Source: Rhynchosporium graminicola (taxonomy: Eukaryota; Ascomycota; Leotiomycetes; Helotiales; Ploettnerulaceae). Taken from it: 64,000 bases of DNA. Under the pieces are notes generated by a model. That model was not told where the DNA came from, searched no databases, and saw only the letters and a list, made by a program, of their open reading frames with translations. The position numbers and the translations under genes are program-made. The stretch lies in assembly GCA_900074885.1 (NCBI GenBank), contig FJUW01000022.1:1-64000 (forward strand), given 5' to 3'. Positions 23,601 through 35,310 of the stretch are shown here, piece by piece (position 1 is the stretch's first letter; every line of letters begins with the position of its first letter).

Positions 23601-26236
23601 GACTACTCATCAGCAGTCCTTTGCCACTATTCGTTACATAATATTGGGCAGCTTAGAGCTGAGGCTGACGTGTCGTCGTGATGTAGAGTACTACTATTAC
23701 ACACTTCCCACAACTGAAGCTAGAGACAAAGATCAGGTCATAACACGTTATTTCGAAAAGACATGGCCAGGAGACGATAAACTGGTTCTTATGGTAGACC
23801 AGCTCTGGCTGTGGATCTTGGATAATGGTGTGTATCTCAAGTAAGAGTGACTTTAGAAGTGCTGACTGGTAGAACAGACACAGTTGTCACAAGTTTCCCG
23901 CAGCGGTGGAACAAGGCTGGTAAACCTGGGGAACGTGATCCTGATCCAAGCAATGCTTCCGACATTGTTGAAGGGATATTACGCCATGTAGCAAAGACAG
24001 ATAGACGACCGCTTGAAAGTGCCTTCGATCTGGCTGAACTGATTGCTAGCAAATGTGTAGGAACAATGTTCGAGCATCCAGACGTTGCAAATGAAAAGCT
24101 GAGGTTTTCGGAGTTCTTTGAGATATCTATCGGAAATGTTGTGAGTCAGGGGGGACGCTGGTAACATTGAGATTCTAACCATTTATAGACGAACGAAGAA
24201 TCTAAGATGTTTGACGAATTTACAGATTTGTCAGAGAGGCTTGCTACAGGAGACAACCATACCGCTGATCTTGATATGCTATTCAACATTTCGAGGGAGA
24301 CTAAGCTGATCAAGGAAATCAAGGACATTCGAGACGAGTTGTACATTATTTCTACTGTCCTTTATGATCAGGAAAGAGTGCTTGTTGACATGGACACGAC
24401 GGTTCGAGCAATAAAACACGGCAAGATTGACGAAGCAGCAGAATCGAAGGAGAATTATAGTGGGTCTCACCAAAAAGCACGCAAATACCATAGTCTGGTT
24501 GAAAGTGTTCGTCGGCATATAGAGACCGTGAAAGGCCTAGACAAACAAGCCGAGAAGACGTATCTTTCGGTGCGTCCTTTGGAAATAACTCCAGGGAACT
24601 CACTTGCTCACCGTAACAGCTGAATGATCTGCTAGACCTGAAGCAAAAGCAAGGTAAATAGACATAGTATCAGGTCTCTATCTGTTGCAGTAACTGATAT
24701 CTCAATAGCCAATGTATCAGAAGCTCGATCTCAACGACAACAAGCTCAAGAGACTGCGAGACAAGGTCAAACTTTGATGCTTTTCACCGTCATCACAGTG
24801 TTTTTTGTACGCAACTCTCGGTTTCCCGTGCGATACTGTGAATCGCTCACTAACATTTGACACGAATAGCTGCCACTCAGTTTTCTGACAACCTTCTTTC
24901 AGCTCGATATTGCCGACTATGTTCGAAACGGCCAAGGTCAACTAAGCCTTGCATATGTTTCTGAGATTACCTGTACATCTACTAGCCTTTCAATGACCCG
25001 GTGATCTAGCTGACAACAAGAATAGTTCCAATAACAGCGCTTGTTGTAACGGTCTCGCTCTTCCTAGCATTTCGAATAAATCCTGCCAAGATTGCGAAGA
25101 AAGCACTAACTTCAACCTGGCATATTCTCATAAAAGCTACAGGAATATTGCTCTTTCTCCTGGTGCTTCCGCTAATCTTTATACTTGCTTTCGCTTTCAG
25201 TAGCAAGGGTGGAAGACGAAATTCCAGGATGCACACTGGCGAAGAGGAAGAAACATACAGCCGTTACGGCAGAAGTTCCGTGAGCCACTATCCGCGTAAG
25301 TCCAGAAATCGCAGAAGTACGAGGATGTCTAGGATGGCAGTAGCCATGGCTTCAGTGGCTGGTCTAATTGCAATCTTCGGACTACGCAGGAAGGCCGGGA
25401 CGAGAGATAGACGAGACCCCATGGAAGTCATTGAGGAAGGGAGGTGTGGGAGATCATATTCTAGAGGAGAGAAGCATGACGCCGAGGAAAGATCTCGCTC
25501 TAGACTACGACATAGTTTTCCACCTGCTCGTCGTGGTAGTGTCATTATTGTAGAAGAACTCTCGACAGCGAGCCGCCGAGCCGCACGACGAGGCTCTCAT
25601 AGCCATGCAGCTCCGCCCAAAAATGGCCTCATCAATACATTTGGTGCGATGTTCGGGATACTTCGTAAAGGAACCGAAAGAACAGAGACAGTCGAACAAT
25701 GGTACGGATTCCATCCTGCACCAAAAACACAGGTAATGTGGCCACCCTGGGCTTGGTTCAGGAAGAAGCCGGACCCAACTAGACGGGCAACTCGCGAGAT
25801 ATATGTTCACAGGCCTAAAAGAAAGTCCGGTCTAGGCCAACGTCTTGCTGGACTACTGGCTCTGGCTGCACTATGCTGTGGCCTATCTCGGAGAAACCCA
25901 CCCAGAAGAGATATGAGCCCCAACAGCACCTCTTACCAAACTTGGAGTACGCGAATTTCCAATTCAGGCACAGGCATAGAACCCCGTGTGCCGATCAAGA
26001 TAGGAGTGTGGAAGAGAGTAGTTGCGTGGCTTACTGCCATTTGGGGACGACTCCTTGGCATTTTCAAAGGTAAACCAGAACAAACAGGAGCTGGAAGCAG
26101 ATCATCTGATGAAAGTGGTAGTACAAGAAGTGTGAGGAGGCGAAGAGATTCGATTGCTGGAAGTGATAGGGAAAGTCGCCGCAGCCGTCGGAGCGATCGG
26201 ATTACTGTCGAAAGGCGGTCAAGTCTCCGAAGATAA
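20681..26236 (+). CDS. Ankyrin-repeat / CorA-like membrane protein, 1624 aa
   Basis: Eleven exons join in frame: 20681-21303, 21441-21511, 21615-22735, 22789-23013, 23083-23827, 23878-24140, 24189-24569, 24620-24653, 24709-24806, 24870-24972 and 25026-26236. Residues 1-130 are disordered. Ankyrin repeats span about 140-500 (RTALLYAAERG, NTALHLAARSGN, GNTPLHLAAKK, GETPLSLAASSGN). A long helical middle includes PYFHWETTEGRE near 680 and VVTSFPQRW near 930, both typical of fungal CorA-like proteins. The CorA-like end has LNDLLDLKQKQAN, RQGQTLMLFTVITVFFLP (about 1175-1190) and LSFLTTFFQLDI, then helices at about 1222-1240 and 1263-1281. The GMN signature of true CorA Mg2+ channels is not present, so ion transport is unproven. 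A 340-residue Arg/Ser-rich tail has four further hydrophobic segments (about 1325, 1421, 1493, 1549). Likely an integral membrane protein with a cytosolic interaction platform; its role is unknown. Confidence 0.9.
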
Positions 26237-27076
26237 TCATTTGATACCTACGAGCTCGCTATGCATTTGACTAAGGACTTCAAGATGTCTGTAGAAACCA
26301 AGCACCAGTTCATTGAAGAGAGAGGTTATGTGGTAGCAGGGACTAGCGCCGTTGATTCTGGAAACTAGGATTCGAGAGAAGCGAATGTGGAGCTTGAGAC
26401 TATCAGTATTTTCAAAACAGTCTTTCTCTCGTTACTTGGTATCTGACGAAGTAATTTCCCTTTCTCGGTTGACTACAATAATCAAATTGTAACGCATGTT
26501 TTGGATAGCTTCGCCAGAGACATTCCAAAATTTGGGATCTCATATTTCCGTTTTCCTCCCATGCTCCGGTTTCATAGAACAAAAAGCCAAATTTTGACGA
26601 ATGACCTCAAAGCATGAGAGTGGCGATTATTTTTGATACACCAACACTAATTCAAGGCCATAGCTAAACGGCCATACGTTATTTAGGCGAGCCCAAAGTA
26701 CGGAGTGCATTTATCACCACTAAGATTTGTAAGTATAACTACCTGTATACAGTATATCGCTAGCTTCCCCCTTTTATACTAAATTATTAAAACCATCTGT
26801 ATAGTCTATATCATGAGTATGTACCTCTATCCCCCTGATTATATCTCTTTGAATTCACGATTCACTAGCTATATTAGTATCTGCTATACTATCTGAATGA
26901 TAGATTAATAATATGCTATATATATACCCCCTCTCTTCCTGTGTACTGGGCTTATATCTATCATGATACCTATCTTTAAGCCTCTATATCGCAATTGCAG
27001 TCGATAATGCGCTGTTTTGTACTACAGATTGCTACTTAAGTGATTAGGGGCAGAGCTTAAGGCTTAGGAGTCATAG
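26237..27076. other. AT-rich intergenic DNA
   Basis: This is the 3' flank of the ankyrin/CorA gene followed by AT-rich DNA with TATATA runs leading to the solo LTR. No coding sequence is visible. Confidence 0.5.
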
Positions 27077-27254
27077 TGTTGCGAGGATATAGGTCTTGGT
27101 ATGGATCAGGTGACTGTAGTCACGTGCATGGTCCGTGCGGATATTCCTAGATAATACCTTTAGTTAACTCTCCATAGTAATTAGTACTATAATGCAACTA
27201 ATAACCTTCAACTACTCTATGCCTTACTCTGAAGATCAACGTAACCTTGCCATA
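27077..27254 (+). repeat. Solo LTR, Copia family A, with CATAG duplication
   Basis: This 178-bp segment begins TGTTGCGAGGATATAG and ends TTGCCATA. It matches the LTR at 3003-3182 along its whole length and is flanked by CATAG at 27072-27076 and 27255-27259, a perfect 5-bp target duplication. No Copia coding sequence adjoins it, so it is a solo LTR. The orientation is given by the partner LTR, which follows a polypurine tract on the plus strand. Confidence 0.92.
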
Positions 27255-27259
27255 CATAG

Positions 27260-28430
27260 TATTAAGGAATAGTATTAGTGCGTAAAAGCATTAGATATCT
27301 CTCAATAGCCTCAGTTTTCACTTGATATTATCCTTCCCCTTAGAAGTGTTCAGGTCATTAGGAAAATTTTCATTTTGCGTAAATCGCTTATCTCTTCTAA
27401 TACAATTTGTATAGGAGGGGTAATTCTCTAGATACACTAGCCAAGTTACTACAATTTTAGCGTATATCCATTTAGCTATTCACGTATCGCCATTTAGCTA
27501 TAGCCTAATTCAAAGTTCGCTTCCTTTTTAGAAGTCTCTGTACTAAGAGCGGCAATACTTCAGGAAACTGCATAGGGATTCCATTCTGAAAGCCATTTTA
27601 CCTCGACTATACAAGAGACTCCATCCGATCGCGTCAAGTACTTGGACGGACTCAGGTGATCTGAATACGCATCTAGGGAAGTGTTAGACCAAGTGCAATA
27701 TTATCGTATTCAATTCGGGTGGGCCTTTAGGCTTCTCAACGCATGCAAAGTGCTTCGCCCGACACGAACTCAGCTTACCCTCCCTAGTATTTTGCTCTCC
27801 CTGATAAGCCAAGTATCACGTACGGCCTTTATAGTTCATGCTTGGAATACACCCTTCAATATTCCTTTCAAGTACACCAAACCCTATCTTATCGGTGTTG
27901 CGAGCTCTCAGCACCTCTCCCTCTACCCCTGGGCCCTTAAATAAAGAAACCTTTTCGGCATCCACAATTGCGGACCCATCTCGCTTCCGAGCAAAACAAA
28001 ACAAAAACAAAACAAAGTAACTAGAAAACAACAAAAATAAGTTCACAGCTCGCTTCATGCGAAGTGAAAGGGTCCCAAATAGTTGAATAAAAATCTACTA
28101 CCATGTACGCAGAACAAACCTTCAATTCCTTACCTATCATCAACTGCTCGCTAAAAACAAATCTCTCCAAATCCCAAACCCTCCTTCCTCGAAATTCAAA
28201 AAAATGAACGATCGAGCAAGGGGAAAAAAATAACACCAAAAAGCAGGAAATCAAGCAGAAGCCCACCCTCGTATGTGCGTGAGACTTCTGGTTAGTAAAT
28301 GCAATTCTTATACGGGAGGTTTTTTTTGGATTCAATTCGAAGGTCGAAGGTTAATTTATCTATCGTCGGTAAGTCGTGTCGTGTTCGTTGTATTTTTTAA
28401 GTTTTCGGTGTTTGAAAATTTATTAGATAT
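27260..28430. other. Intergenic, no supported gene
   Basis: The left part is AT-rich; the right part (about 27680-28430) has mixed composition with an A-rich AACAAAACAAAAACAAAAC stretch near 27995-28015. No domain-bearing frame was found. Confidence 0.45.
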
Positions 28431-28640
28431 TATATTATATTATGTTATATTATGTTGCGTTATGTTATGTTATATTATATTACGTTATATTATATTATAT
28501 TATGTTATATTATGTTATATTATATTATATTATATTGTGTTGTGTTACGTTGTTTTATGTTGTATTGTGTTGTGTTATATTACGTTGTGTTGTGTTATAT
28601 TATGTTATATTGTATTACGTTGCGTTATGTTACGTTCATC
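28431..28640 (+). repeat. Degenerate pentanucleotide array (TTATR)n
   Basis: About 210 bp are made of 5-bp units: TTATA, TTATG, TTGTG, TTACG and TTGCG. Roughly forty units occur with no longer interruption. Because the unit length is not a multiple of three and the units avoid stops, all three plus frames stay open, producing Tyr/Leu/Ile/Cys-rich frames of 69-127 codons that are not genes. Confidence 0.9.
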
Positions 28641-29899
28641 AGCCAGCAAGTCTTGACCTGACCTAGTCACGTCGACTTGACTGTCAGGACCTCGCTGGTG
28701 GAGGTAGGAAGTGCTTGCTTGATTGTATGTCGGGGTTTAAGGATTTCGAAACGCGGAGAGAGACAGAGAGAGATGGTGGTTTGAAGGAATAGGAACTGGA
28801 ATGGAGGAGTTTTGCTTCGGAGATCTGATCTAGCTGGGTGGTTGGATGTCAACAAATAGATAGAGAGTGAAAGTGAAAGAAGTGGGAATCACATTCAAAA
28901 ACAGCGGTGTTATATCCACCGCACCGCAGCCGAGAATAGAGTATACCTTACCTACCGTACTTCTGTACCTCTTTCTACTTTCTCATCTATCGAGAAGCAC
29001 TGATCGAATATCCATCTTGTATCCCCGAACGGAATCCTTCCAAATCCATCGGTGCGACAAACCAGCCTGCCTGCTGTCCCTGCTACATATGCATCCCATC
29101 ACACCTTCAGCACTCTCCGCCTTCCCGAATTTGATTATTTACGACTGCAGTTAATCCTTTCCCTACGGACGGCAGTGCACTGGAAAAAGACTACCTACTT
29201 TCAGAGGAAGTTGCAGTTATAGTATCCATCAATCCACTCTAAAGGCTGAATCGCACGCATCCTCAGCCTGTATTCTGTTCAGCCAGAAGGAGGGTATCAG
29301 TATCTCAATCTTCTCACTGTTTTTGCACAAGATAAGGAAAGCAAACGCAAGACTTGAAGGGGAGAGCTAGGAGAAACAGCGGTGGTTAGTCACGCATAAG
29401 ACAACAGAGGAGAAGAGATGGTAATCAGGAGAATAATGAAGGCTTGTTGCATTCACAAGCCCCTCGAAAAGCAACTGCATTTTTTCTGTAATTTCCTGCC
29501 CCTCGATCTCGTGGAATGGGCTCTCCATCTATGTCTAGGCACAGGCATTCCCCCGCATACAGATATTATCAAAACACGTACACTCATTTCCTCATCAAAA
29601 CTAAGCCCAGGCCTGCTCCTTAAGTAAAGCGCTTTTCGTAACTGGATATCAAGTCGTATCGCATCATAATCGCCACACCTTCTGCCCAACCACCCAACTC
29701 CCGCTTAAAACTGTCTGTCAACTAGACCAGCAAAATAACAATCATGATTCATAAATTGCCTCTCAGGAAGCATCGCGTCCCAGTCTGGGTCCGTTCCAGG
29801 CCTTCCCAATCGCTCGAGGGGTATACAGCATCATCTTCCAACACAGCTCAGATCATACAACGACGCGCAGACTCTTGGTGATCTTCGTCTAGCAGGTTA
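28641..29899. other. Intergenic, 3' side of the Ras-like gene
   Basis: This contains purine-rich GAGAGAGACAGAGAGAGA near 28757-28775 and the presumed 3' UTR of the downstream minus-strand Ras-family gene. No gene is supported. Confidence 0.45.
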
Positions 29900-30736
29900 T
29901 CATCTCTTCCAACAAGCCATCTTCCTCAATAACGCCTTCCACCTCGATTCCTTCTTCTCCTGCCCCTCAAGACTGACCTCCTTCTCGGGCCCACCAGGCA
30001 GCGGACTCAACGGCGCTGTCATAGCTCTCCTCGTACCCAGCGCATTACTACTCCCCAGACTCTCCTCCCTCCTCGTCGGAACATCAACAGTCATACTCCC
30101 CGATCCCTGTGCCTGAGCCAGCCGTCTCGCCTCTACCACCCTCCTGATAATGAGCGCAAAGGTCTCCTCGATATTGACCTCTACCCTCGCACTCGTCTCC
30201 ATGAAACCACAGCCGTGTCTGCGCGCCCAATCGAGCCCGACCTGCGCAGATACCTGTCTTGATTCCGGCAGATCGCACTTATTGCCCGCGACCATCTTGA
30301 CAGGTTTTACTGGTCCACCACCCATCTCTTGCTGTGCGTTCCTCTTCTTTTTTGACGTACCGTGATACCTGTCTTGCTCCCAAGCATCCATCCTCGTCTC
30401 GGCTTCAATATCGATCAGATCGTTGAACTCTTGTAAGACACCGAGGGAATTTATGTTCGTGATGTCGTAGACGAGGAGGAAAGCGTCGGAGCGTAGGTTG
30501 GAGGATGCCCACATCCCGCGGTATTCTTCTTGTCCGGCTGTGTCAGTCAAGGAGAGGTGGTAGGTTTGGCCGTCGACTTTGCGCGTGAGCGTGTAGGAGT
30601 CTTCGATTGTGGGGTCGTATTCTGATGTCCATTGTGAGCGCACGAGGCGGAGTGTTATGGAGGATTTGCCGCAGCCGCCGTCGCCGCAGATGGTGATTGC
30701 TATGCGGTGAGGATTTTCTGCTGAGGAGGTCGACAT
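29900..30736 (-). CDS. Ras-family small GTPase
   Basis: A single-exon frame of 278 codons begins MSTSSAENPHRIAITICGDG. All five G-box motifs are present: GDGGCGKSS (G1, P-loop, about residues 18-26), the effector-loop YDPTIEDSY (about 40-48), DTAGQEE (G3), NKCD (G4) and ETSA (G5). The protein is longer than canonical Ras (about 190-215 aa) because of a hydrophilic insert of about 30 residues between G3 and G4 (WEQDRYHGTSKKKRNAQQ region) and a Ser/Gly/Pro-rich tail. The tail ends KALLRKMACWKR: a basic-amphipathic patch with a Cys four residues from the end but no aliphatic CAAX box, so normal farnesylation is doubtful. It likely acts as a GTP-switched signalling protein; the pathway is not evident. 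The P-loop has Gly at the Ras Gly12 equivalent. Confidence 0.93.
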   Translation of the reverse strand: MSTSSAENPHRIAITICGDGGCGKSSITLRLVRSQWTSEYDPTIEDSYTLTRKVDGQTYHLSLTDTAGQEEYRGMWASSNLRSDAFLLVYDITNINSLGVLQEFNDLIDIEAETRMDAWEQDRYHGTSKKKRNAQQEMGGGPVKPVKMVAGNKCDLPESRQVSAQVGLDWARRHGCGFMETSARVEVNIEETFALIIRRVVEARRLAQAQGSGSMTVDVPTRREESLGSSNALGTRRAMTAPLSPLPGGPEKEVSLEGQEKKESRWKALLRKMACWKR

Positions 30737-33710
30737 TTTGTCGTTGGTGTGATTTGAGGTTGTGGAGGGGCGGTTTGCTCTGCAGTGCGTGAAATGTTGC
30801 TGGGGAGACTGCCCAAAAATCGCAAGATTGCCAATCTTTCGTGGGTAGAAAATGAGGTTGGAAGGATATCAAAATTGTTGTTGGTGCCGTAGCAGAGAAA
30901 TGGTAGAACGTGCTGGCCTTTCTTTGTATGTCGGTCTGTCTCGCCTGCCTGGTGGTACTTTGCCTTCACCTTTTGCGCCGTTCCTTGATGTGCTAACTCC
31001 TATCTCTCTCTACCTTCCCAATTGCCTCCTATTTTCCTATCTCACAATCCTCGCCGCTGCGATCTATATCACGGTACCTCTTAATCCTTGGCTCAGTCGA
31101 GGAAGGTAAAGTCGCATGCCCTCAGTATCAATCGTATCTTGTCGTCTTTAGCGCGCGCTTTTTGGGGGGTAAACAAAGCACAGTCACGGCGATCCTAAGA
31201 AGTGTTTGTTTACTGTCGTTCCTCTGAATTTCCGGGAAAACGGAGGGTTCTCCCGGTCGTCCGTTCAATTGCGACAGCAGTGCGCTGATATATGTTGGGT
31301 CTCGAGGTCTCGACGTTACAGTCCAGGGATGAACCTCTCGTTTGGAGGCGGGATGAACTGAAAGCTACTTAAGGGCTAGATGCCGATGAAACTCAATTAC
31401 TTACGAGGTCCGTGGGTTCGGGTTCGGGAGGAGGCCCCGAATGTCGTCTCGATTGGGATAATTACTCCAGGTGTGCTTTCTCTTTCGATTATCATAATAT
31501 TGAAAGTTGAGCTTGGCAGAAGTTGAGGCAAGTGCGATCTGAAGGGAGTGGAAGACGATGTAGATAATTTGGAGTTGATTTTCCTATGGACTGGTATGTT
31601 TATCTTTCCATAGAGAGCGAAGCGGGAAGCAGTACACGAAGAGGTTGGGTTCGGGTGGAGGGGCCTTGTGGGACTGGGGTCCGTTGTGATGATAGGAATA
31701 CGGTTTATGCCTGAGAGCGACGGCTTTGATGTTTAGATTGAGTTGATGTCACACTCATGTAAAGAAAAGACAGAAACAGAGAGGAAGAAGGGAGAGCAAA
31801 GCAGATCATTAGGTGTCAAGGGAGGAGATCTACTTTTGCGCCTTCGTCCATCTAGACCGTCGTACGAGGTACTGTACAGTAAGGCAAAGCAAAGCAAAGC
31901 AAAGCAATACTGTACTGTACTGTACTGTACCTAATCCGATAAGATAACTAACTCTATCTTCCCACATCATCACACCCCCTTTGCTTTTCCTTGTTTCCTT
32001 CTCCTTCAGTCTACGCGTAGATCGTTGCTATCAGATCCACGCACGCAAAACATCATTGATCGACACAGCCAGCCCCTCGAGAGCCCTACAAATTTCACGA
32101 CAAAGCATTCACCTCCATCTCGCCGAAAACCGAAAAGACGGATTGTTTCCAGTCCTCTGCCCATCCATCGCCCCCTTATGGCGAATGGCCGCGCGACAGT
32201 ACGTTTCAGATGACGACCGTGGACGAACGGTGCTGAACGGCGTGCCGGGGATTTCTGAAAGTGTGCATTAGCTGCAAAAGGGGCTTGCGGAAGATTATCT
32301 AGTGTATTGTGCATTGGGAATACTCACGATATTGAATGTCTCAGACTTTCCATCCTCGTATACCCCAGTATTGACAAAAACGCGCGTCGATATATGGACA
32401 TTCAATTTACGTTTGCGTCTTCCCTTTTCACACTCTACGAAGGCTCAGAAGATAATCCTGGATTCCTACTCATCTTCACATGCCAACAACTCTACCTAGT
32501 TCTTGCTACCTGCGAAGCATGTTATCAACATCCCAGCAATCAGGACCCCAAACCCCAAACCCCAAACCCCCCAACCACCACTGACCTTGACCTCCAGCCT
32601 CGCTATCCATAGAAAGAAAGTCTCCAGCAGCCTGGCCCAATCAAGCACACCTCGGCAATTCAAAATACCGACTCCACATCACCGGGGAACCTTAAAAGCA
32701 AAAACCCTAAAGGCTATCTATCTGCCTTGGGGAAGAAAGAGACGTCGATCTTAGTATTGACTTTCGCAGCTAAACTAGGTAGATGGTTTCGCTTACGAAG
32801 TAGATCGAACCACTATCGCTGCTGGTCAAGTTACCGTCGATTTACCAACGGCGACGGTAGCAGAGCCGAGCCGAGCCTCCAGCTCCAGTCCATGTATGTA
32901 CCTTGCTTAGAATTCTTGCTTATAGTTAGTGATTTTCTGCATCTATCATTCGTTATTTCTAAATGCCACTGCACTCATCATCCACTTGGAGCCTTTCGAT
33001 GCAGAATTACACCTCGTGATGAAGGGGGGGATGCAGTAACATTCCTAGTTGTAGCTGCATCATATTGACGTACATCTTGTCAGCTGCTGCAGACCACAAT
33101 AATACGATAACTTTGATGCAGCTTTGTTTGTGTAGGTGCATGCAACGGTGCATTTCGAGAAAGTGATTTTGATTAGGCGTCAGCTGGCCCAAGATAGATA
33201 CTTATATACATATACATATACATGTGCTTGTATCGCGGGCTATCTGTAGAATAGTGTATTGATCTCGAGATTCTGCACTGGTAGATCACGATAGAGGAGT
33301 GGTACAAGCTTTGGGGAATGATGAGCGGAAGATGATAACATAGCGTTGGGACGTGTAATGAACAAGAGTTGTAAGTGAATGAGCTTTGTGAGAGGAGCTG
33401 AAGTCTTTTATTTGTTGATGAGTCTGGGTACAGGAATTTGATCCTTGACTAATTGCTTGTAACCACTATGCCACCTGCAATTCGTGCATGCTGTCATATA
33501 ATTGCGTGCTCGATCTCAATCAATTCTTAATGGATACCTACCTGCTTTGCGATTAGCTTATAATGCCACAAGTCCTCAAAAGCGGTCGCAGGCCGCAAGA
33601 GCCCAAGTCATGCCTGACTGTAATTCCGTAACTCCCCATAATGACTCCGATGTTTTGCCGGCTGAAAGCTCAAGCAAAGATATATCATCCTCTTCATTCT
33701 CATGCCGCTA
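30737..33710. other. Long intergenic interval
   Basis: About 3 kb between the start of the Ras-like gene and the end of sds23. The portion next to 30737 is the Ras-like promoter. Simple repeats occur at 31886-31930 and 32544-32574 (CCCCAAA units) and an ATATAC run near 33203-33222. Reading frames here, including 31981-32271, 32307-32612 and 33502-34029, lack domains or lie antisense to sds23. Confidence 0.5.
31886..31930 (+). repeat. Two abutting pentamer microsatellites
   Basis: Four AAAGC units (31886-31905) are followed after five bases (AATAC) by four TGTAC units (31911-31930). Both are 5-bp repeats. Confidence 0.9.
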
Positions 33711-35310
33711 TCATCGCCGTAAATCAAAGCTAGAGTTGCGAGCTGAATCAATGCTCGGTCTGACCGAGCTACTCGAACTTCGTCTTCTTCGTGCTCTTTG
33801 CTCGTTAGGGCTAAGAGGATTGAGACCAGATTGGCGTGCGAAAAGATTCAGGATGTCAGTCAGGGAGATAACGCCTGTAAGACGGCCTGAGATACGAGCA
33901 CCTGGCAGAGCGGCGGCAGAGACAGCTGGGAATGATGTGTTGAGGTTTGGTGATGCTGGAGTTGATACGGCGGGAGAGGATATGATCGCACCTGACATTG
34001 AGGGAGTGGAGAGTGAGGGGGTTGGATGAGGAGTTATGGATGGCGAAGGCGAAGCAGCATCTACGACCCACATCCTGTGAGATCGAGTCGCGACCAGTTT
34101 GGCGACTGTATGTGCTAGGGTAGAGTATGGTGTAACGTGGAAGACTGTGGTATTATCAGATAGCCTGGACAATGTGATGTGAGACGTGGCTGCTTACCCG
34201 GGAATGAGTCTTTTCCGTCTCCAATGCCGCGTTCGCTGAGAATGACAGAAATGAAGTGTATGCAGCTCGACTTCAATAATGGCAAACTACTGCTGTTTGT
34301 GAGGAGTTTGACATCCGCAGTAGAAATGTTGCCCACGACATTGGATGCGTTGTCTACCACAGGAACACTTGTGAGACCTTCATTACTCATCAATTGCAAA
34401 GCATCGGTCAGAGTCCGATCGCCACTAAGACTGTTAGCACTGCCATAATTTGCCATTCAAGTGTGTGTAACTTACTTGATGGATATGGTTTGTTGAGTTC
34501 CCACGCCTAGGTCTCTCAGAATAACAGGATACAAAGCATCGATAGCAGGAAAGCTGGTGCCATTGTCCCATAGAAATTTGATCACTTTTAGCTGACTCAG
34601 TATACCCACGACTTCCGTTGTGTTGTCCTTGCAGATGAGTATCCGGTGAACGCCACTGGCAAAGTACTCAATTGCCTTGCTCAGATCCTCCGACTCTGAC
34701 AGGGTAACCAGTGCGCTCTTCTTTGCCAGTGTTTGTATATCTCGGACTGGAATTGTAGCTCCTTCTCTGGCTTTTTTAGCTAGAGCATCGTAGATCTCTA
34801 ATTGCTCCTCATCCGGATGCGCTAGACCAACGACGACTAGAAGGTACGCATTAAGGTCGCTATAGTCGAAGGTACCGCATGCGCTCGTAGTGTCGGAATT
34901 CTCTCGGAGTAGGATAACATTTGGTGGTCCTAGTTCGATCAGAAGCTAAGTGAACGTTAGATGTGATGTCCTTTTTGTATTAAAACTTCTCCCACCTTCG
35001 TAGCTTGTTCCACTCCAGTATCTAATTGAGCCCATCTGACTTCCTCCTTATTCACAAGCTCTCCAACCCGTATCTGTCTCCAATCTCTACCAGCAAATCT
35101 CGCATCCACGGTCTTTGAAACTGGCGGATGGTTCAAGAGGTCCTGGATCGCAGATTGAGGGAATGAAGGATGTCGTTGCGATCTTGGGGATTGGCGCATA
35201 TTCTCAGCGAAACTCGAGCGATGGCTGCTTGTCTGGCCATTACTGTTATGCGGGGGACTTGTTGCACCTGCACGCTCCGGGGCTGGTGGTGATTGCGCGG
35301 AATCTGCCAT
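33711..35310 (-). CDS. sds23: Sds23/Moc1-type CBS-domain protein
   Basis: Four exons (35310-34996, 34945-34476, 34424-34198, 34144-33711) give 481 aa with 50-53 nt introns. After a disordered Ser/Pro N-terminus come the family's [15 protein letters not shown] and four CBS units, including [60 protein letters not shown] and [20 protein letters not shown]. The last CBS is split by a Ser/Pro/Thr loop of about 50 residues before [20 protein letters not shown], and the tail is Arg/Ser-rich. In yeasts Sds23 inhibits PP2A-type phosphatases and links nutrient or stress signals to mitosis; the CBS set resembles that of AMPK gamma subunits. The gene is divergent from importin beta-3 across about 1 kb. 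Confidence 0.93.

Noticed and set aside
17482..26236. Secondary-metabolite gene cluster around the P450
   Set aside because: No polyketide, peptide or terpene synthase and no pathway regulator adjoins it; the neighbours are repeats and an ankyrin/CorA protein.
28273..28656. Reading frames of 127, 74 and 69 codons in all three plus frames
   Set aside because: They are artefacts of the TTATR pentamer array, whose units contain no stop codon in any plus frame.
32544..32574. CCCCAAA units resembling a telomeric repeat
   Set aside because: Only about four units, in the middle of an ordinary intergenic region, and not the TTAGGG type used by filamentous ascomycetes.
33502..34029. 175-codon plus-strand frame
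   Set aside because: It is antisense to the last exon of sds23, whose frame is supported by conserved CBS sequence.
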